64,000 nt of DNA from Bos javanicus (lineage: Eukaryota > Chordata > Mammalia > Artiodactyla > Bovidae). A program made the translations under genes and the position numbers. Where the stretch lies: positions 126,734,001 through 126,798,000 of the forward strand of contig NC_083869.1 in NCBI RefSeq assembly GCF_032452875.1, written 5' to 3'. This document shows, piece after piece, positions 22,701 through 32,283 of this stretch; the stretch's first letter is position 1; every line of letters starts with the position of its first letter. The notes beneath the pieces were generated by a model that saw nothing but the letters and a program-made list of their open reading frames with translations, ran no database searches and was not told the origin of the DNA.

Positions 22701-25700
22701 CCCTTCCCACCAGTAAGCTGCGTGGAGGCCGTGCCAGGCGCTGCGGGGTGTGCAGAGACATGAAAGGCACCGTTCAGCTCTGGTCCTAACCACCTTCGAG
22801 TCAGGTGCTGCGCCTCAGGGCTGAGAGCTCCGGCCAACTCTGAGTCCTCACTCCCTTCTCCCCACCCCTCTGAGCACTTCAGTCCTCCAACCCCTTGTCC
22901 AGTTCCTGCTTTCCTCCTACCATCCCCACCTCCCCAACCCTTTTCCCCAAGCCTAGGCTCCTGCATCTCCGCTCCAGAAGCCACCCTGCCTCCTCTGTGG
23001 GGCTGCAACCGGCTTCACTCATCCCCAGGTGGCCCTCGAGCCCCTGGAACTGGGTTGGCCTAGACCTCAGGCAGGCTGGCCGCCTCCCACCAGCTCAGGC
23101 CTGTGCTGTGACCACTTCCCCTGCAAGTGCCCTGCCCCCTTTTCTCCACTCCTTTGAAGCTCAGCTCAAAGCCCACCTGCTCGAGCAAATGTGCATGGAG
23201 CACCTGCTTGGCGCCAGGCATGGTGCCGCCCTGCAGCTGCCTGGGCACATGGTTAAGGGCCCTGCGTTAGAGTGAAAGCCTTAAAAGCCCTGGCTGAAGA
23301 GGAGGTCGTGGGTCAGATCAGACCCTGTGCGGGGAGACCGCTTTCCCCTCTGAGTCCACATCCTGCCCTGTGAAGTGAGGAGATGGCACGATTGACCACC
23401 CCTCCCCAGGCCATGGAGAGCCCCGCGTGCCCCTAGTGTGTGTGGCGCATTCTTGCGGGTCGATGCGCAGTCAGTGACCAGGGACTGTGTCCATTTACTG
23501 CTCTGGCCTGCTCTGCTCCGGAGCGCCAGCACGGGCTCGCTCGACCCAAAGGCCAGGGGCAGATGCCCATGCAGGGCCTGGATGCCCTGGCCTGGGTGGT
23601 CGGAGCCCACTGCACAGGATGAGGGGGGATGGGCAGCGTGATGCTCAGAGGAGTGGCCTGAGCAGTCGGACCCTGCTGAGTCAGGCTGGTTGTGGTGCCA
23701 GAGGTAACCAGGCTCTGGGGGCCTGTTTTCTCCCTGCTGGTTCCTCTGAAGAGCGGAGCAACTGTAGGCAAAGTCCCCAGAGCAGGGCCTGGCTTGCAGG
23801 TGTGTGGAAGCAGTGGGTTTGCTTCCTGTTCAACCGCCTTCGCCTGGGTGCTTGGGGACGGGCCTGCCAGGGTGCCTCAGCCACTGCTGGCATTTCACGG
23901 CAGCCAGCTGGGCCTCCCACGAGGGTGGGCCCCCCACGAGGGGCCAGCCCAGGGTGGGTCCCCCACTCAACCTGCACGTAGTCACAGGGTCTAACCCTCC
24001 TATGGGCCCTGCGGCCCCATTGGTGGCACTTAACCACATGCCACGGGCACCGTTTGTCTCCGTCTCCTTTGCTCAAGTCTGAGCCTGAGGAGGGCAGAAC
24101 CCTGGGCGTGGGCACCACCATGCCGCTCAGGGCGGGCAGGGCATGGCCGCTCCAGGCACGCTTGCTGGATGGCGGGGTGGTGGGTGGAGGAGTGGGTCCA
24201 GGGCTGCTTCAGCAACGCTCTCTGGGCCAGGCTCAGGGCTGGATGCTCTTGCTGGTGTAGCCAGGAAGACAGACAAAATGACAACAACCTGTGACAAGGA
24301 CCGAGAGTGGGCCCGAGGGTTCCAGAAGCCCAGGAGGAACAGGGACCCAGGCTCGGGGTGAGGGGAGGGGCTCCTGACAAGGGCCTCCTCAGAGGTGGTG
24401 AGAGGGCGCCCCGAACCCTGAGGTGAGCAAGAGGGAGGGGCGCGAGTGACAGCAGCGGCTGTCTGCCAGGCACTTCCCGTGAGCCTCCCTGCAGCCCTGT
24501 GAAGTGCGGCCTGTTATCGTCCTCGTTGTGTGGAAGAGGAAGCTGAGGCCCAGAGACGCTGGCCCACGTGCCCAGGGTCCCACAGCTAGGAAGTGGTAGC
24601 CCTGCTCGTACGGCCCCAGAGCGTGAGCCCGGAGAGCCTTCCGACGGCGGCTGCAGAGCTGGGGCCCAGAGGCTCTGGGCCCCGAGGGTCAGGGAGCGTG
24701 GACTCGATCTCCGAGCCTCAGCACTCCCCTCTGGAAGTAAAATCATGGGCCCTCACAAGTTGGATGAGGGTCTCCCTGCACTGTGCCCCTCCTTGGGAAG
24801 GAACCCGCCCCCCGCCCCGTAAGCAGAATCTGAAGAACCAGCACTGAGAGGCAGCCTGCGTGGCCACAGAGGACAAAGGCCGAGGGTCACCTGGGTCCTG
24901 CACACGGCGTGACCCGGGGCGTGTTGCCTCCTCGGGCCCAGTCTCCTCATCTGTAGAGTGGAAGCAGGAAGGCCTGCCTCTCGGTGCTCGGCATGTAGTC
25001 AGCTCACCCCCGGATCTTGTGGGAAGGATGGAGAGTTCTAGTATCTCCCCCCAACTCCCTGGAGAAACTGCAGCTCAGAGAGCAAGTGCCCCACTTGACC
25101 TCTGTCTGACCTGCCTCATCCCATGTGACGTGGCTGCCAGGTTGTTGGGGGTCTGGGGGCCCCCGGCTTCTGTTGAGCACTCCCTGCTGCGAGAGGGTGA
25201 TGCCTGGCTCTTCCCGCCTTATTCTTTCGGCCCTGGTTTGTCCAGAGCTGCGTTTCCTTCTCTGGGGGTGCCTTGTCTCACTTCGGATCTGTGGCATCTG
25301 ATACCTGCCAGCCCACCCTGCTTTCACTTCTCCACCCTGGCTGGGAGAGATTTCCTTGGCAAACTGTCCCTTTCCCTTTTGTTGCTTCTGGGCATCCTCC
25401 CCTGGCCTTCTGCCTGCGCCTTTCCTGCCGGCCCAACAGCTCCCTGAAAGAGCCCAGGCCCCAGGAGGCGGCTCCTCTTGGCTCTGCTCTGCATGGCCTC
25501 CTCTGGCCAAGTCACGTGACTTCCTGGGCCTCGCTTTCCCATCTGTAGGAAGCTAGGGACAGGGGCAGGCGTGGAAAGTGATGAGCTGCTCTGTTGTTAT
25601 TTTTAGGTTTACGGAGATGTTCTGAAAGTAGTTAGTTATTAAAGGAAAATAGTGTCTTGATGTTGTTCTGACTCATACCAGGGATACCCAGGATGTTCTG

Positions 25701-28700
25701 TGAGTTTTTCGTGGGAGTCTCAGGGACCCCAGGGGACCCTAGGAGAGGGTGGGGCAGGTGCAGCCCCTACAGCAGTAGAAGGTGCAGACAGGCAGAGGGG
25801 AAGGCCAGCTGGGGCCTACCGTTTCAGCAGCCACAAAGGCAACAGGAAATAGGGCCGCCCACATCTGTACTTCCCCCGGTACAGTAACTGCACCTCTGTG
25901 GGGGAAGGAACTGGGTCCCCAGAATCCTGACCCACATCCTGCCGCACCTTGGCTGTCGTGGTGAAAAACAACTTCCAAGGAGGACCAGAAAGCCCCACCG
26001 GTGTTTGTTTTCATTTTTTTGCTTTTGGCTGCACCGTGTGGCAGGCATGTGGGATCTCAGTTTCCCTAGCAGGAATCGAACTTGCGCCCCCTGTATTGGA
26101 AGCACAGAGTCTTAATCACTGGACTGCCAGGGAAGTCCCCAGTCATCAGTATTTTGTAGCCTTGCCACCCTAGTAGATGACTTACTTGGGGGCTGCTGCT
26201 GCTGCTGCTAAGTCGCTTCAGTCGTGTCCGACTCTGTGTGACCCCAAAGACAGCAGCCCACCAGGCTCCCCCGTCCCTAGGATTCTCCAGGCAAGAATAC
26301 TGGAGTGGGTTGCCATTTCCTTCTCCAATGCATGAAAGTGAAAAGTGAAAGTGAAGTTGCTCAGTCGTGTCCGACTCTTAGAGACCCCATGGACTGCAGC
26401 CTACCAGGCTCCTCTGTCCATGGGATTTTCCAGGCAAGAGTACTGGAGTGGAGTGCCATTGCCTTCTCTGACTTGGGGGCTAGATCCCTTCAAAGACTGA
26501 GAACAGGCTCCTGGCCTGCCCCCCACCAGCATCCCAGCTGCCCTGTCCCCCTTTCTGCGCTGGCACCTGTCCTGACTGTCCCCACCACCCCACGAAGCTT
26601 AGAAACAGCTATATGGAGAAGCAGAGGCCAAAGCTGCCAGCTTGTCAAAGGGCTCTGTGACTCAAGAAACATATGTCCAATCCAAGGTCTGTCCCATGTC
26701 CATTCTGTCCAGTGGCTGTCCTGACCCTCGCCTCCCTCTCCTGATGGTGCAGATGGGTGGGAAAAACAGATTTTAGGTCAACCACTTCTTCTAACTCACC
26801 AAGTGGCCTGGGGCAAGTCACTTTCCGTCTCTGTGGGCCTGTTTCCTCATGTGTAAAATGGAGATAAATAAGCCCTGGCTCGTAGCCCATTCCTGCGCGG
26901 TGGACTTGTTAACAGTAGCTGACAGACACATGCTCGTTGGAAGCCTTACATGGTCCTCTTGGATCCTCACACCCTCCTGGTACTGTCATCATCCCCTTCC
27001 AGAAGAGAATGCTCTGGTGCAGAGCGGTAAAATGACTTGACCAGGGTGATGCAGGAAGGAGGGGAAGAGCTGGAATTTGAGCTCAGACCGTTGGGAACTC
27101 AGCACTGAGCCTTTCAGCTGCTAACCCCGTGCCTGGCACGTCTGACCCGGGATGAGTCCTGCTCCCACCACTTACTCGTGTGTCCCTAGGCCAGCCTTTA
27201 ACCTCTAGCCTTTCGTTTCCTAATATGGAAAATGGGGATGTTCATGGTCCCTACAGCATAGGGTTGGCATGAAGAGAGAATAGGATAATAGATGGTAAAC
27301 CCCTCGCACAAAGCAGATGCTCACTAAAAGACAGCCAGTATTATTATCTAGGTCAGCTGTCCTTCTCCCTCTCCAGGGGGGTCACTTAAAGAGATGCTAA
27401 GTCCCCTGCCCAGCGTGGGAAGGGGCCATGGAAGCCAGGGCCCCAGAACACACAGCAGCCCCTAAGAGAGGCTTATGGGTGTCTATCCGCTTTGCCAGGG
27501 GACTCGTTGGTTCCTCCCGAGGTGGACTTTGACAGGCTCCTGGCCAGCCTGAAAGATCTCAGCGAGCTGGTGGAGGACAGCGACACCCAGGTGATGCCAG
27601 TGCCCGACAGAGTGCCGCACCGGACCCTTGAACCCATCCCGCTGAGGCTCTACCGGAATGGCATGGTGATGTTCAATGGGCCCTTCCGGCCCTTCCACGA
27701 TCCCTCCACACAGGTAGGAGTGACAGGGATGGGGAGACAGGCCCAAGCACCCTCAAGCTGCTCCGGTGGCCAACCCCTTGCTCACCATTAAATGGGCCCA
27801 GCTCTCCCCCAGCACCCCAGGCTCATGTGCAGCCTTCAGCAGCACTCCTACCTGCCCGAGCCCTGGGGCTCTACTTCCAGAGTAGGATCCACAGAGGGAG
27901 CCCGGCCCCGTAGCCTGCCATCTAGACAGGAAACAGGGTCCAGCCCAGGCCTCATCCGACCTCTCTCCCCACAGCGCTGCCTCCGAGACATACTGGATGG
28001 CTTCTTCCCCTCAGAGCTCCAGCGGCTGTACCCTGATGGCGTCCCCTTTAAGGTGATGGGCTGATCCCAGAACCACTCACTCACTCCCAGTGTGGGGATT
28101 TTGCAGGGGGGATGGGATTGCTTTCTCAGGCCTCACGTAGAGGCGCTGCTCCACTTCAGGGGACCCCCCCCCCACCATCTGATGACCTCTCCAGAAGGAG
28201 AGGGAGCCTGAAACCAGCCTGGGAAGGGAGCTGGGAGGCTGTGGTGGCCCCTGGGGCTCTAGCAGCAGCAGCAGCAGCAGCCTGAAGCAGGGAAGGCTGG
28301 TGGCTGAGCAGCAGGCAGTGCCCCCTGCTGGCTGCCTCGAAGCACAGCCTTCAGCTGCCTGGGACCCTCCTCCACCACGTCCAGGACACCCGGACCAACT
28401 GGGGACAGTGAAGAGTCCATGCAAAAGCGACCTGGCTCCCCCTAGGGGCTCCTGGCGTCTCCTGGTTGGGGTGGAAGGCAGTGCCTTGGGAGGAGGCAGA
28501 TGTTGGAACTAAAGAACTTGAGGTGCAGCCAGCCCCCTGCTGTGGGGGTGGTGGGCGGTGAGATGAGGGTGACTGGACCAACCTGAGGCGGTGCCCCCGA
28601 GGGTGGTGTGTTAGTTCCACAATGTGAGCATGTGAGGGAGCGCGTGCCAGCCAGGCTTGGAAACTACCGTGAGTCACGACCGGGGGTGTTCGAGGCAGTG

Positions 28701-31108
28701 CGTGCCAAGCCAGGCTTTGGCCTCTCCTAAACACCCTCATCCCTCCCCTGCTCTGGGAGGGGGATGTCAGTACTGTGACTCCAGCTGGCATGATGAGGGG
28801 AGCTTGCAGGGAGAGCAGGGATCAGGTGGGTGAGAGCTGCACAAATGGCAGGTCTCCTGCTCTCTCCCAGGGCCTCCGCTTCCTCATCTGTAAAATGGGG
28901 ATTGTGTCAGGCCACCCCGCGGGCCTATTCCTGGGGTCTCTGGGCACGGAGGGGTGGGGATGAAGCCCAGGGCTGAAGAGCTGTGCCTGCCACTGTTTCC
29001 CTTCCTTCTTGCCAGGTGAGTGACCTGCGCAGTCAGGTCTACCCAGAGCATGGGCTGGACCCATTCCCAGGTGAGGGCCGCGTGGTAGGCCTGCAGAGGA
29101 TTCGAAAACCCTTGGACAGCATAGAGCATTCAGGTGAGCTCAGCCCTGTGGCTGAGCCAGGTGGTGGGAATGCTGTGCCCAACAAGCTCCAGGTGGGCCT
29201 CCTCCACCATCACTCCAGTCCCCGCCTGACCAAGGTTCCCCGATGCCTTCCCTGCAGGCTCCAGGATGACCGCCGAGAAGTTTCTGAACAGGCTCCCCAA
29301 ATTTGTGATCCGACAAGGCGAGGTGATTGACATCCGGGGCCCGATCCGGGATACCCTGCAGGTGAGCCCAGCCCTGGCTCTCCGGGCCTTACTGTGTGTG
29401 GTTGCCATCAACCCTCACCCAGCTGGCCAGAGCAGTGGTTAATCTGGAGGCTCAGGCTTGGGGGCCCCTCAGGATGGCCTGCATGGAGAGACAGGCCCCT
29501 CACAGCTAGCTGTTCCACCGTCTCCTGGAAATGATGGAGCTGCTGAGGGCTCTGAGTAGGGACCAGAAAGCATCTGGCACAATATGGGAGCAGGAGCTGT
29601 AAGAACGGGCAGGTCAGGGGACTCTAGGTTGGCGGTGAGCCCAAGTCCAGGTCACCCCCTCGAGGTTCAGTCTGAAATACACCTTCCTGGGCTTCACAGA
29701 ACTTGCCATTCCCTCTTCTCACTCCCTGTCCTCTTCTCCCCGTGAAAGGTACCAAACCCGTTTCCACCCCTGACTCTGCCTTCACCACACGTGGCCAAGT
29801 CCTGCCAGATCTGTCGATCCCCAGAACTGCTCCCAAATCCATCTCTTCTCTCCATTTCTGTCCTTGCCAACCTAGCCCAGGCTCCCGTGTCTCCCAGACA
29901 ACTGCAGTGGCCCCTCACTGACCTCACCTCCACTCCTACCCTGCCAGCCATCCTTCCCCAGCAGCCTCTGTGCCCTTTTAAAAATGCAAATTGGATCCCT
30001 GTTGAAACCCTCCAGTGGTTCCTAGGTAAAGCCTGTCATTCCTTCCTGGTCCTCTTCCCATCTTTTACCTTTTCTTTCTTCCCAGTCCAGCCTGATCCCC
30101 ATGAACTAAGAAAGAGAGTGAAGTCGCTCAGTCGTGTCCGACTCTTTGGGACCCCATGGACTGTAGCCTACCAGGCTCCGTCCATGGGATTTTCCAGACT
30201 CTCGAATATATCACCTCTTCTCAGAAGCCTTCTCTCATCTATGCTATCTGGGATATCCTTCCCCCGCCCTCCTTCCATTTCTAAGAACTCTTCATCCTTC
30301 AGTCAGCTCAGGTGTCATTTCCCTAGGGAAATGCTGGGTTAGGCATCCAGCCTGGTCGCTGTCGGATTACGTCTTCCCCACTAGAATAAGGGAATGATGG
30401 AGCCACCTCTCAAAGCTTCCCTTCTGTTTCCTCTCCTTGGGCCCCAGTTTACACACTGGGCCCCTTTTGGCTCACTGGTCTCATCCATCCCTGGGCAGGG
30501 AGATGTCCCCTGTAGGGGTTGGGGGAGGCCCTGACTCTGGCAGGGTCCAGGGCTCTGTCCACTCCATCAATGCTTTCCAGAACTGCTGCCCATTGCCTGT
30601 CCGGATCCAGGAGATCGTGGTGGAGACGCCTGCCTTGGCTGCTGAGCGTGCGAGGTGAGGGCCGAGTGGAGAGGTGAGGACGCTGGGCTTGAGTTCCTCG
30701 GGGGAGCACTGACGGCCTCTGGGTCCGCAGGAGCCGGGAGTCTCCGGAGTCGCCGGCGCCCCTGCTCTCCATGCTGCGCATCAAGTCTGAGAACGGCGAG
30801 CAGGCTTTCCTGCTGATGATGCGGCCGGAAGACAGGGTCGGCGATGTTCGCGCCCTGCTCGCACAGGCCAGGTGGGCGCGGGGCACGGCTGGCGACCGCA
30901 GTGGGGCTCAAGCGCCACGACCCAGCCTGATCTGTGCTTCCCTGTCCCCAGGGCCGTGGAGCCCAGCACCTTCGAGATCTTCAGTACGTTCCCGCCCACA
31001 GTCTACAACGACGACGCGCTCACACTGCAGGCCGCGGGCCTGGTGCCCAACGCCACGCTGCTGCTTCGGGTTCGTCGGGCCTCGCCGCCCGCCCCCGGCC
31101 CCAAATAA
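13708..31108 (+). CDS. UBXN11: UBXN11 (UBX domain protein 11, socius), complete coding region in 14 exons
   Basis: Coding segments: 13708-13778, 14538-14566, 15142-15240, 16624-16724, 17176-17230, 17737-17813, 20070-20178, 27499-27713, 27975-28052, 29016-29133, 29258-29361, 30581-30654, 30731-30871, 30952-31108. They total 1428 nt, 475 residues plus TAA, and every junction keeps phase with GT-AG signals. The start MSSPLASLGKTRR matches the family N-terminus. Residues about 67-150 form a leucine-rich coiled coil, about 228-292 the SEP domain (FNGPFRPF, then LDGFFPSELQRLYPDGVPF) and about 387-466 the C-terminal UBX domain. The UBX loop usually carrying FPR, which contacts p97/VCP, reads FPP (437-439), so canonical p97 binding is doubtful. 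The family member socius is reported to bind Rnd GTPases and promote stress-fibre disassembly. The protein ends at RRASPPAPGPK and lacks the proline-glycine repeat tail I recall from human UBXN11. Identification is firm; function is by family. Confidence 0.95.
14538..14566 (+). CDS. UBXN11: UBXN11 coding exon 2 (29-nt micro-exon)
   Basis: Acceptor ttcccag, donor GTAAGT. Encodes RRGIKIYGN and matches the human RRGIRIYGD region. Its small size makes it easy for gene finders to miss. Confidence 0.88.
15142..15240 (+). CDS. UBXN11: UBXN11 coding exon 3
   Basis: Acceptor ctgtctgcag, donor GTGAGT. Encodes the acidic stretch EDEVDMLNGAHGSEERI and the conserved SVPSCYGGIGAPVSRQ. Confidence 0.92.
15490..15625 (-). 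repeat. CHR-type SINE fragment
   Basis: Minus-oriented: the plus strand shows 'gatcttagttccctgaccag' and ends with the reversed head 'gccaccagggaagtcccta'. Confidence 0.85.
16338..16502 (+). repeat. Bov-tA SINE, 3'-truncated
   Basis: Starts 'gggcttccctggtggctcca' and breaks off after 'gagcctggcaggctatagt', 120 bp upstream of UBXN11 coding exon 4. Confidence 0.85.
16624..16724 (+). CDS. UBXN11: UBXN11 coding exon 4
   Basis: Acceptor gtctggttggcag, donor GTGGGC. Encodes VPVYNDSELVATLTRKLRD and on to AQTDEILSK (residues 67-100), the start of the coiled coil. Confidence 0.93.
17176..17230 (+). CDS. UBXN11: UBXN11 coding exon 5
   Basis: Acceptor ccctgctgcag, donor GTAAGA. Encodes TRKIQALEEMVETLEKHQG, heptad-rich coiled coil (residues 101-119). 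Confidence 0.9.
17737..17813 (+). CDS. UBXN11: UBXN11 coding exon 6
   Basis: Acceptor acctccccag, donor GTGAGG. Encodes KVSLQRQEELETVCAKLQRQ and VGEME, the end of the coiled coil (to residue 144). Confidence 0.92.
17814..20069 (+). other. UBXN11 intron 6
   Basis: GC-rich single-copy-looking sequence with a MIR-like relic near 19790-19925. Long open frames here are random and lack homology. Confidence 0.5.
19790..19925 (-). repeat. MIR relic
   Basis: Reverse MIR motifs: 'acaactcccattttacaagg' and 'ggggcctcccaaggccacag'. Confidence 0.55.
20070..20178 (+). CDS. UBXN11: UBXN11 coding exon 7
   Basis: Acceptor tctcctcccag, donor GTAGAG. Encodes RFLGDYGLQWVGEPMDQED through DWMTAKKFWKPG (residues 145-181). 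Confidence 0.94.
20866..20990 (+). repeat. BovA-type SINE fragment
   Basis: One BovA monomer: 'cccactccagcattcttgcc' to 'gactgagcgactttcacttt'. The tRNA head is missing. Confidence 0.85.
21330..21415 (-). repeat. MIR relic
   Basis: Reverse MIR core 'ttccattttacagataagaa' followed by 'acagaggcacttaag'. Confidence 0.55.
22361..22494 (+). repeat. BovA-type SINE fragment
   Basis: Starts in mid-element at 'gatcccctggagaaggaaat' and ends 'tacgacttagtgactcaaca'. Confidence 0.85.
24470..24600 (-). repeat. MIR relic
   Basis: Reverse MIR: 'gaagaggaagctgaggccca', then 'cccagggtcccacagctagg'. Confidence 0.6.
26015..26140 (-). repeat. CHR-type SINE fragment
   Basis: Minus-oriented: 'ttttggctgcaccgtgtggc' to the reversed head 'actgccagggaagtcccc'. 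Confidence 0.85.
26195..26470 (-). repeat. BOV-A2 SINE with exact target-site duplication
   Basis: Minus-oriented dimer, from the (gct)n end to 'gtgccattgccttctctg'. The 11-bp duplication acttgggggct lies at 26184-26194 and 26471-26481, indicating a recent insertion. Confidence 0.92.
26800..26870 (+). repeat. MIR relic
   Basis: Forward MIR: 'ctggggcaagtcactttccg', then 'gtttcctcatgtgtaaaatg'. Confidence 0.65.
27140..27345 (+). repeat. MIR relic
   Basis: Forward MIR core from 'tgagtcctgctcccaccact' to 'cagccagtattattatct'. Confidence 0.6.
27499..27713 (+). CDS. UBXN11: UBXN11 coding exon 8 (SEP domain start)
   Basis: Acceptor cgctttgccag, donor GTAGGA. The largest coding exon (215 nt), residues 181-252, including FDRLLASLKDLSELVEDSD and the first SEP strands, LRLYRNGMVMFNGPFRPF. 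Confidence 0.95.
27975..28052 (+). CDS. UBXN11: UBXN11 coding exon 9 (SEP domain)
   Basis: Acceptor tctccccacag, donor GTGATG. Encodes RCLRDILDGFFPSELQRLY and PDGVPFK, the helical SEP core. Confidence 0.95.
28261..28280. repeat. (AGC)n trinucleotide repeat
   Basis: Six and two-thirds perfect AGC units in UBXN11 intron 9; likely length-variable. Confidence 0.9.
29016..29133 (+). CDS. UBXN11: UBXN11 coding exon 10
   Basis: Acceptor ttcttgccag, donor GTGAGC. Encodes VSDLRSQVYPEHGLDPFPG, the end of the SEP domain, then EGRVVGLQRIRKPLDSIEHSG. The exon begins with the donor-like hexamer GTGAGT and contains a second strong donor, CAG|GTGAGG, at 29070/29071 in the same phase as the true one. Confidence 0.92.
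29258..29361 (+). CDS. UBXN11: UBXN11 coding exon 11
   Basis: Acceptor ttccctgcag, donor GTGAGC. Encodes SRMTAEKFLNRLPKFVIRQ and GEVIDIRGPIRDTLQ, the highly conserved linker between SEP and UBX. Confidence 0.95.
30113..30200 (-). repeat. BovA-type SINE fragment
   Basis: Minus-oriented tail half only: 'gtgaagtcgctcagtcgtgt' to 'ccatgggattttccag'. Confidence 0.85.
30581..30654 (+). CDS. UBXN11: UBXN11 coding exon 12
   Basis: Acceptor caatgctttccag, donor GTGAGG. Encodes NCCPLPVRIQEIVVETPALA and AERA. Confidence 0.94.
30731..30871 (+). CDS. UBXN11: UBXN11 coding exon 13 (UBX domain, first half)
   Basis: Acceptor gggtccgcag, donor GTGGGC. Encodes LLSMLRIKSENGEQAFLLMM and RPEDRVGDVRALLAQAR, the first two strands and the helix of the ubiquitin-like fold. 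Confidence 0.95.
30952..31108 (+). CDS. UBXN11: UBXN11 coding exon 14 and stop
   Basis: Acceptor cctgtccccag. Encodes AVEPSTFEIFSTFPPTVYND through LLLRVRRASPPAPGPK and the TAA at 31106-31108. The degenerate p97-contact tripeptide FPP is in this exon. Confidence 0.95.
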
Positions 31109-31109
31109 A
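31104..31109 (+). terminator. UBXN11 polyadenylation signal overlapping the stop codon
   Basis: AATAAA at 31104-31109 contains the whole TAA stop codon. If it is used, the 3' UTR is only a few tens of bases long; a T/G-containing stretch (gaggctgtcttggc) follows near 31140. I see no other AATAAA before 31800. Confidence 0.7.
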
Positions 31110-31834
31110 CCGCCCGCCCGCCTGATACCGGCTGCTCCGCGAGGCTGTCTTGGCGGGGCAGCCCCGCTGCGCTAGCTCTGCGGAGGGGGCGGCGCCCACC
31201 CGATCCGCTGTAACCCGAGCCCCAGCGGGCGGCCCTGGCCCTGGGTCTTTGTCCTGTAGGTTCCTCTTTCGGCCCTGAGGGCTTAGCTGCTCCAGGGGAA
31301 GGAGGGCCCGGGCCCCGCCCCAGCCCAGCGGCTCCTGGGCCAGCGTGCAGCCAGCGGATCCCTGCGCCCAGACACGCACAGGACAAGCACGTAGACACTT
31401 CAACACTGCATCAGAGCCACTGCCCCCACCCTGGCAGAACTGCACCTGGGCACCCACTTCCATGACACCCCCACACCGAGCTGAGCTGTCGGGACACAGG
31501 CAGGAGGGCACAGGGTACCGCCCTGTTACTGACTGGCATGCAAACATGCAGTGCACACCAGGGCACAAGCGCATCATGGACACCACCACACGCACGAGCA
31601 CTGCAGGGTGACCCACCCCCCAGTATCTCTAGAGACCAACGGTCCAACACAATTGTGTGCGTGTGTGTTCTGGGCATATATCCAAACGCATGCACTGTCA
31701 CACACACAAAGGTGCCACACGGGACTGCCAGTCGACCTGCCCACCGAGCACAGCCTCAGCACAATCACGTCTACCACTAGCTTTGCTCAGAGCCAGGACC
31801 TGGGAGGCACAGGCCACACCAGACAGACACGGTG
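31110..31834. other. Gap between the convergent UBXN11 and SH3BGRL3 3' ends
   Basis: About 700 bp with no exon, SINE or other feature I can name. Confidence 0.6.
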
Positions 31835-32217
31835 CCAATGGAATGGAACATTTAATTGTTTCTGCGGTGCTCCCGGACGGGGATTGCGGGGCCTTTGGCA
31901 GAGCCTTGGCTAATGGAATCAACAAAGGTGTCCATCAGCCAGTGCCAGGCAGGGTGGCAGCCTCAGGACTGAGCTGAGGACAACCAGCACTTGGGCTGTT
32001 GCTTAAGACAATTTCTGAGACCGGTGGGTGAGGAATGTTGCTGCTGAATGGAGAAGAGGGGGCTTACAGTTAGGGGAGGAGAAGGGGTCTTGGGTTGAGG
32101 GGAGAGGCCCCCCGTTCAGGTTAGGAATAACAGGGAAGTTGGTCACAAGGTCCTTCATGGCCGGGGTGATGGCTGGGGAGGGGAATGTGATGACGAAGTC
32201 CAGGGGGCTGACTTGGC
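31835..32217 (-). other. SH3BGRL3: SH3BGRL3 3' UTR with polyadenylation signal
   Basis: Follows the TGA on the minus strand. The variant signal ATTAAA lies at 31856-31851 on the minus strand, so cleavage is expected near 31835, giving a 3' UTR of roughly 380 nt. The end point is inferred from the signal. Confidence 0.65.
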
Positions 32218-32283
32218 TCAGGCCAGTTTCAGGAACTCCTGCAGTGTGTTTTGTTCCACAGCCTCCACGAAGAGCTCATAGTC
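32218..32283 (-). CDS. SH3BGRL3: SH3BGRL3 coding exon 3 and stop
   Basis: Minus strand, acceptor CCCCTAG. Encodes DYELFVEAVEQNTLQEFLKL-A and TGA (32220-32218). Confidence 0.96.
   Translation of the reverse strand, partial: DYELFVEAVEQNTLQEFLKLA

Larger units (their letters stand above)
20179..27498 (+). other. UBXN11 intron 7, the longest UBXN11 intron between coding exons (7.3 kb)
   Basis: Holds Bov-A, BOV-A2 and CHR SINEs and several MIR relics, and is otherwise GC-rich non-coding DNA. A minus-strand open frame at 24030-24746 has no recognisable domain and is probably chance. Confidence 0.5.

Noticed and set aside
24030..24746. Minus-strand open frame of 238 codons in UBXN11 intron 7
   Set aside because: Proline/serine/arginine-rich composition typical of GC-rich non-coding DNA; no homology or splice context seen.
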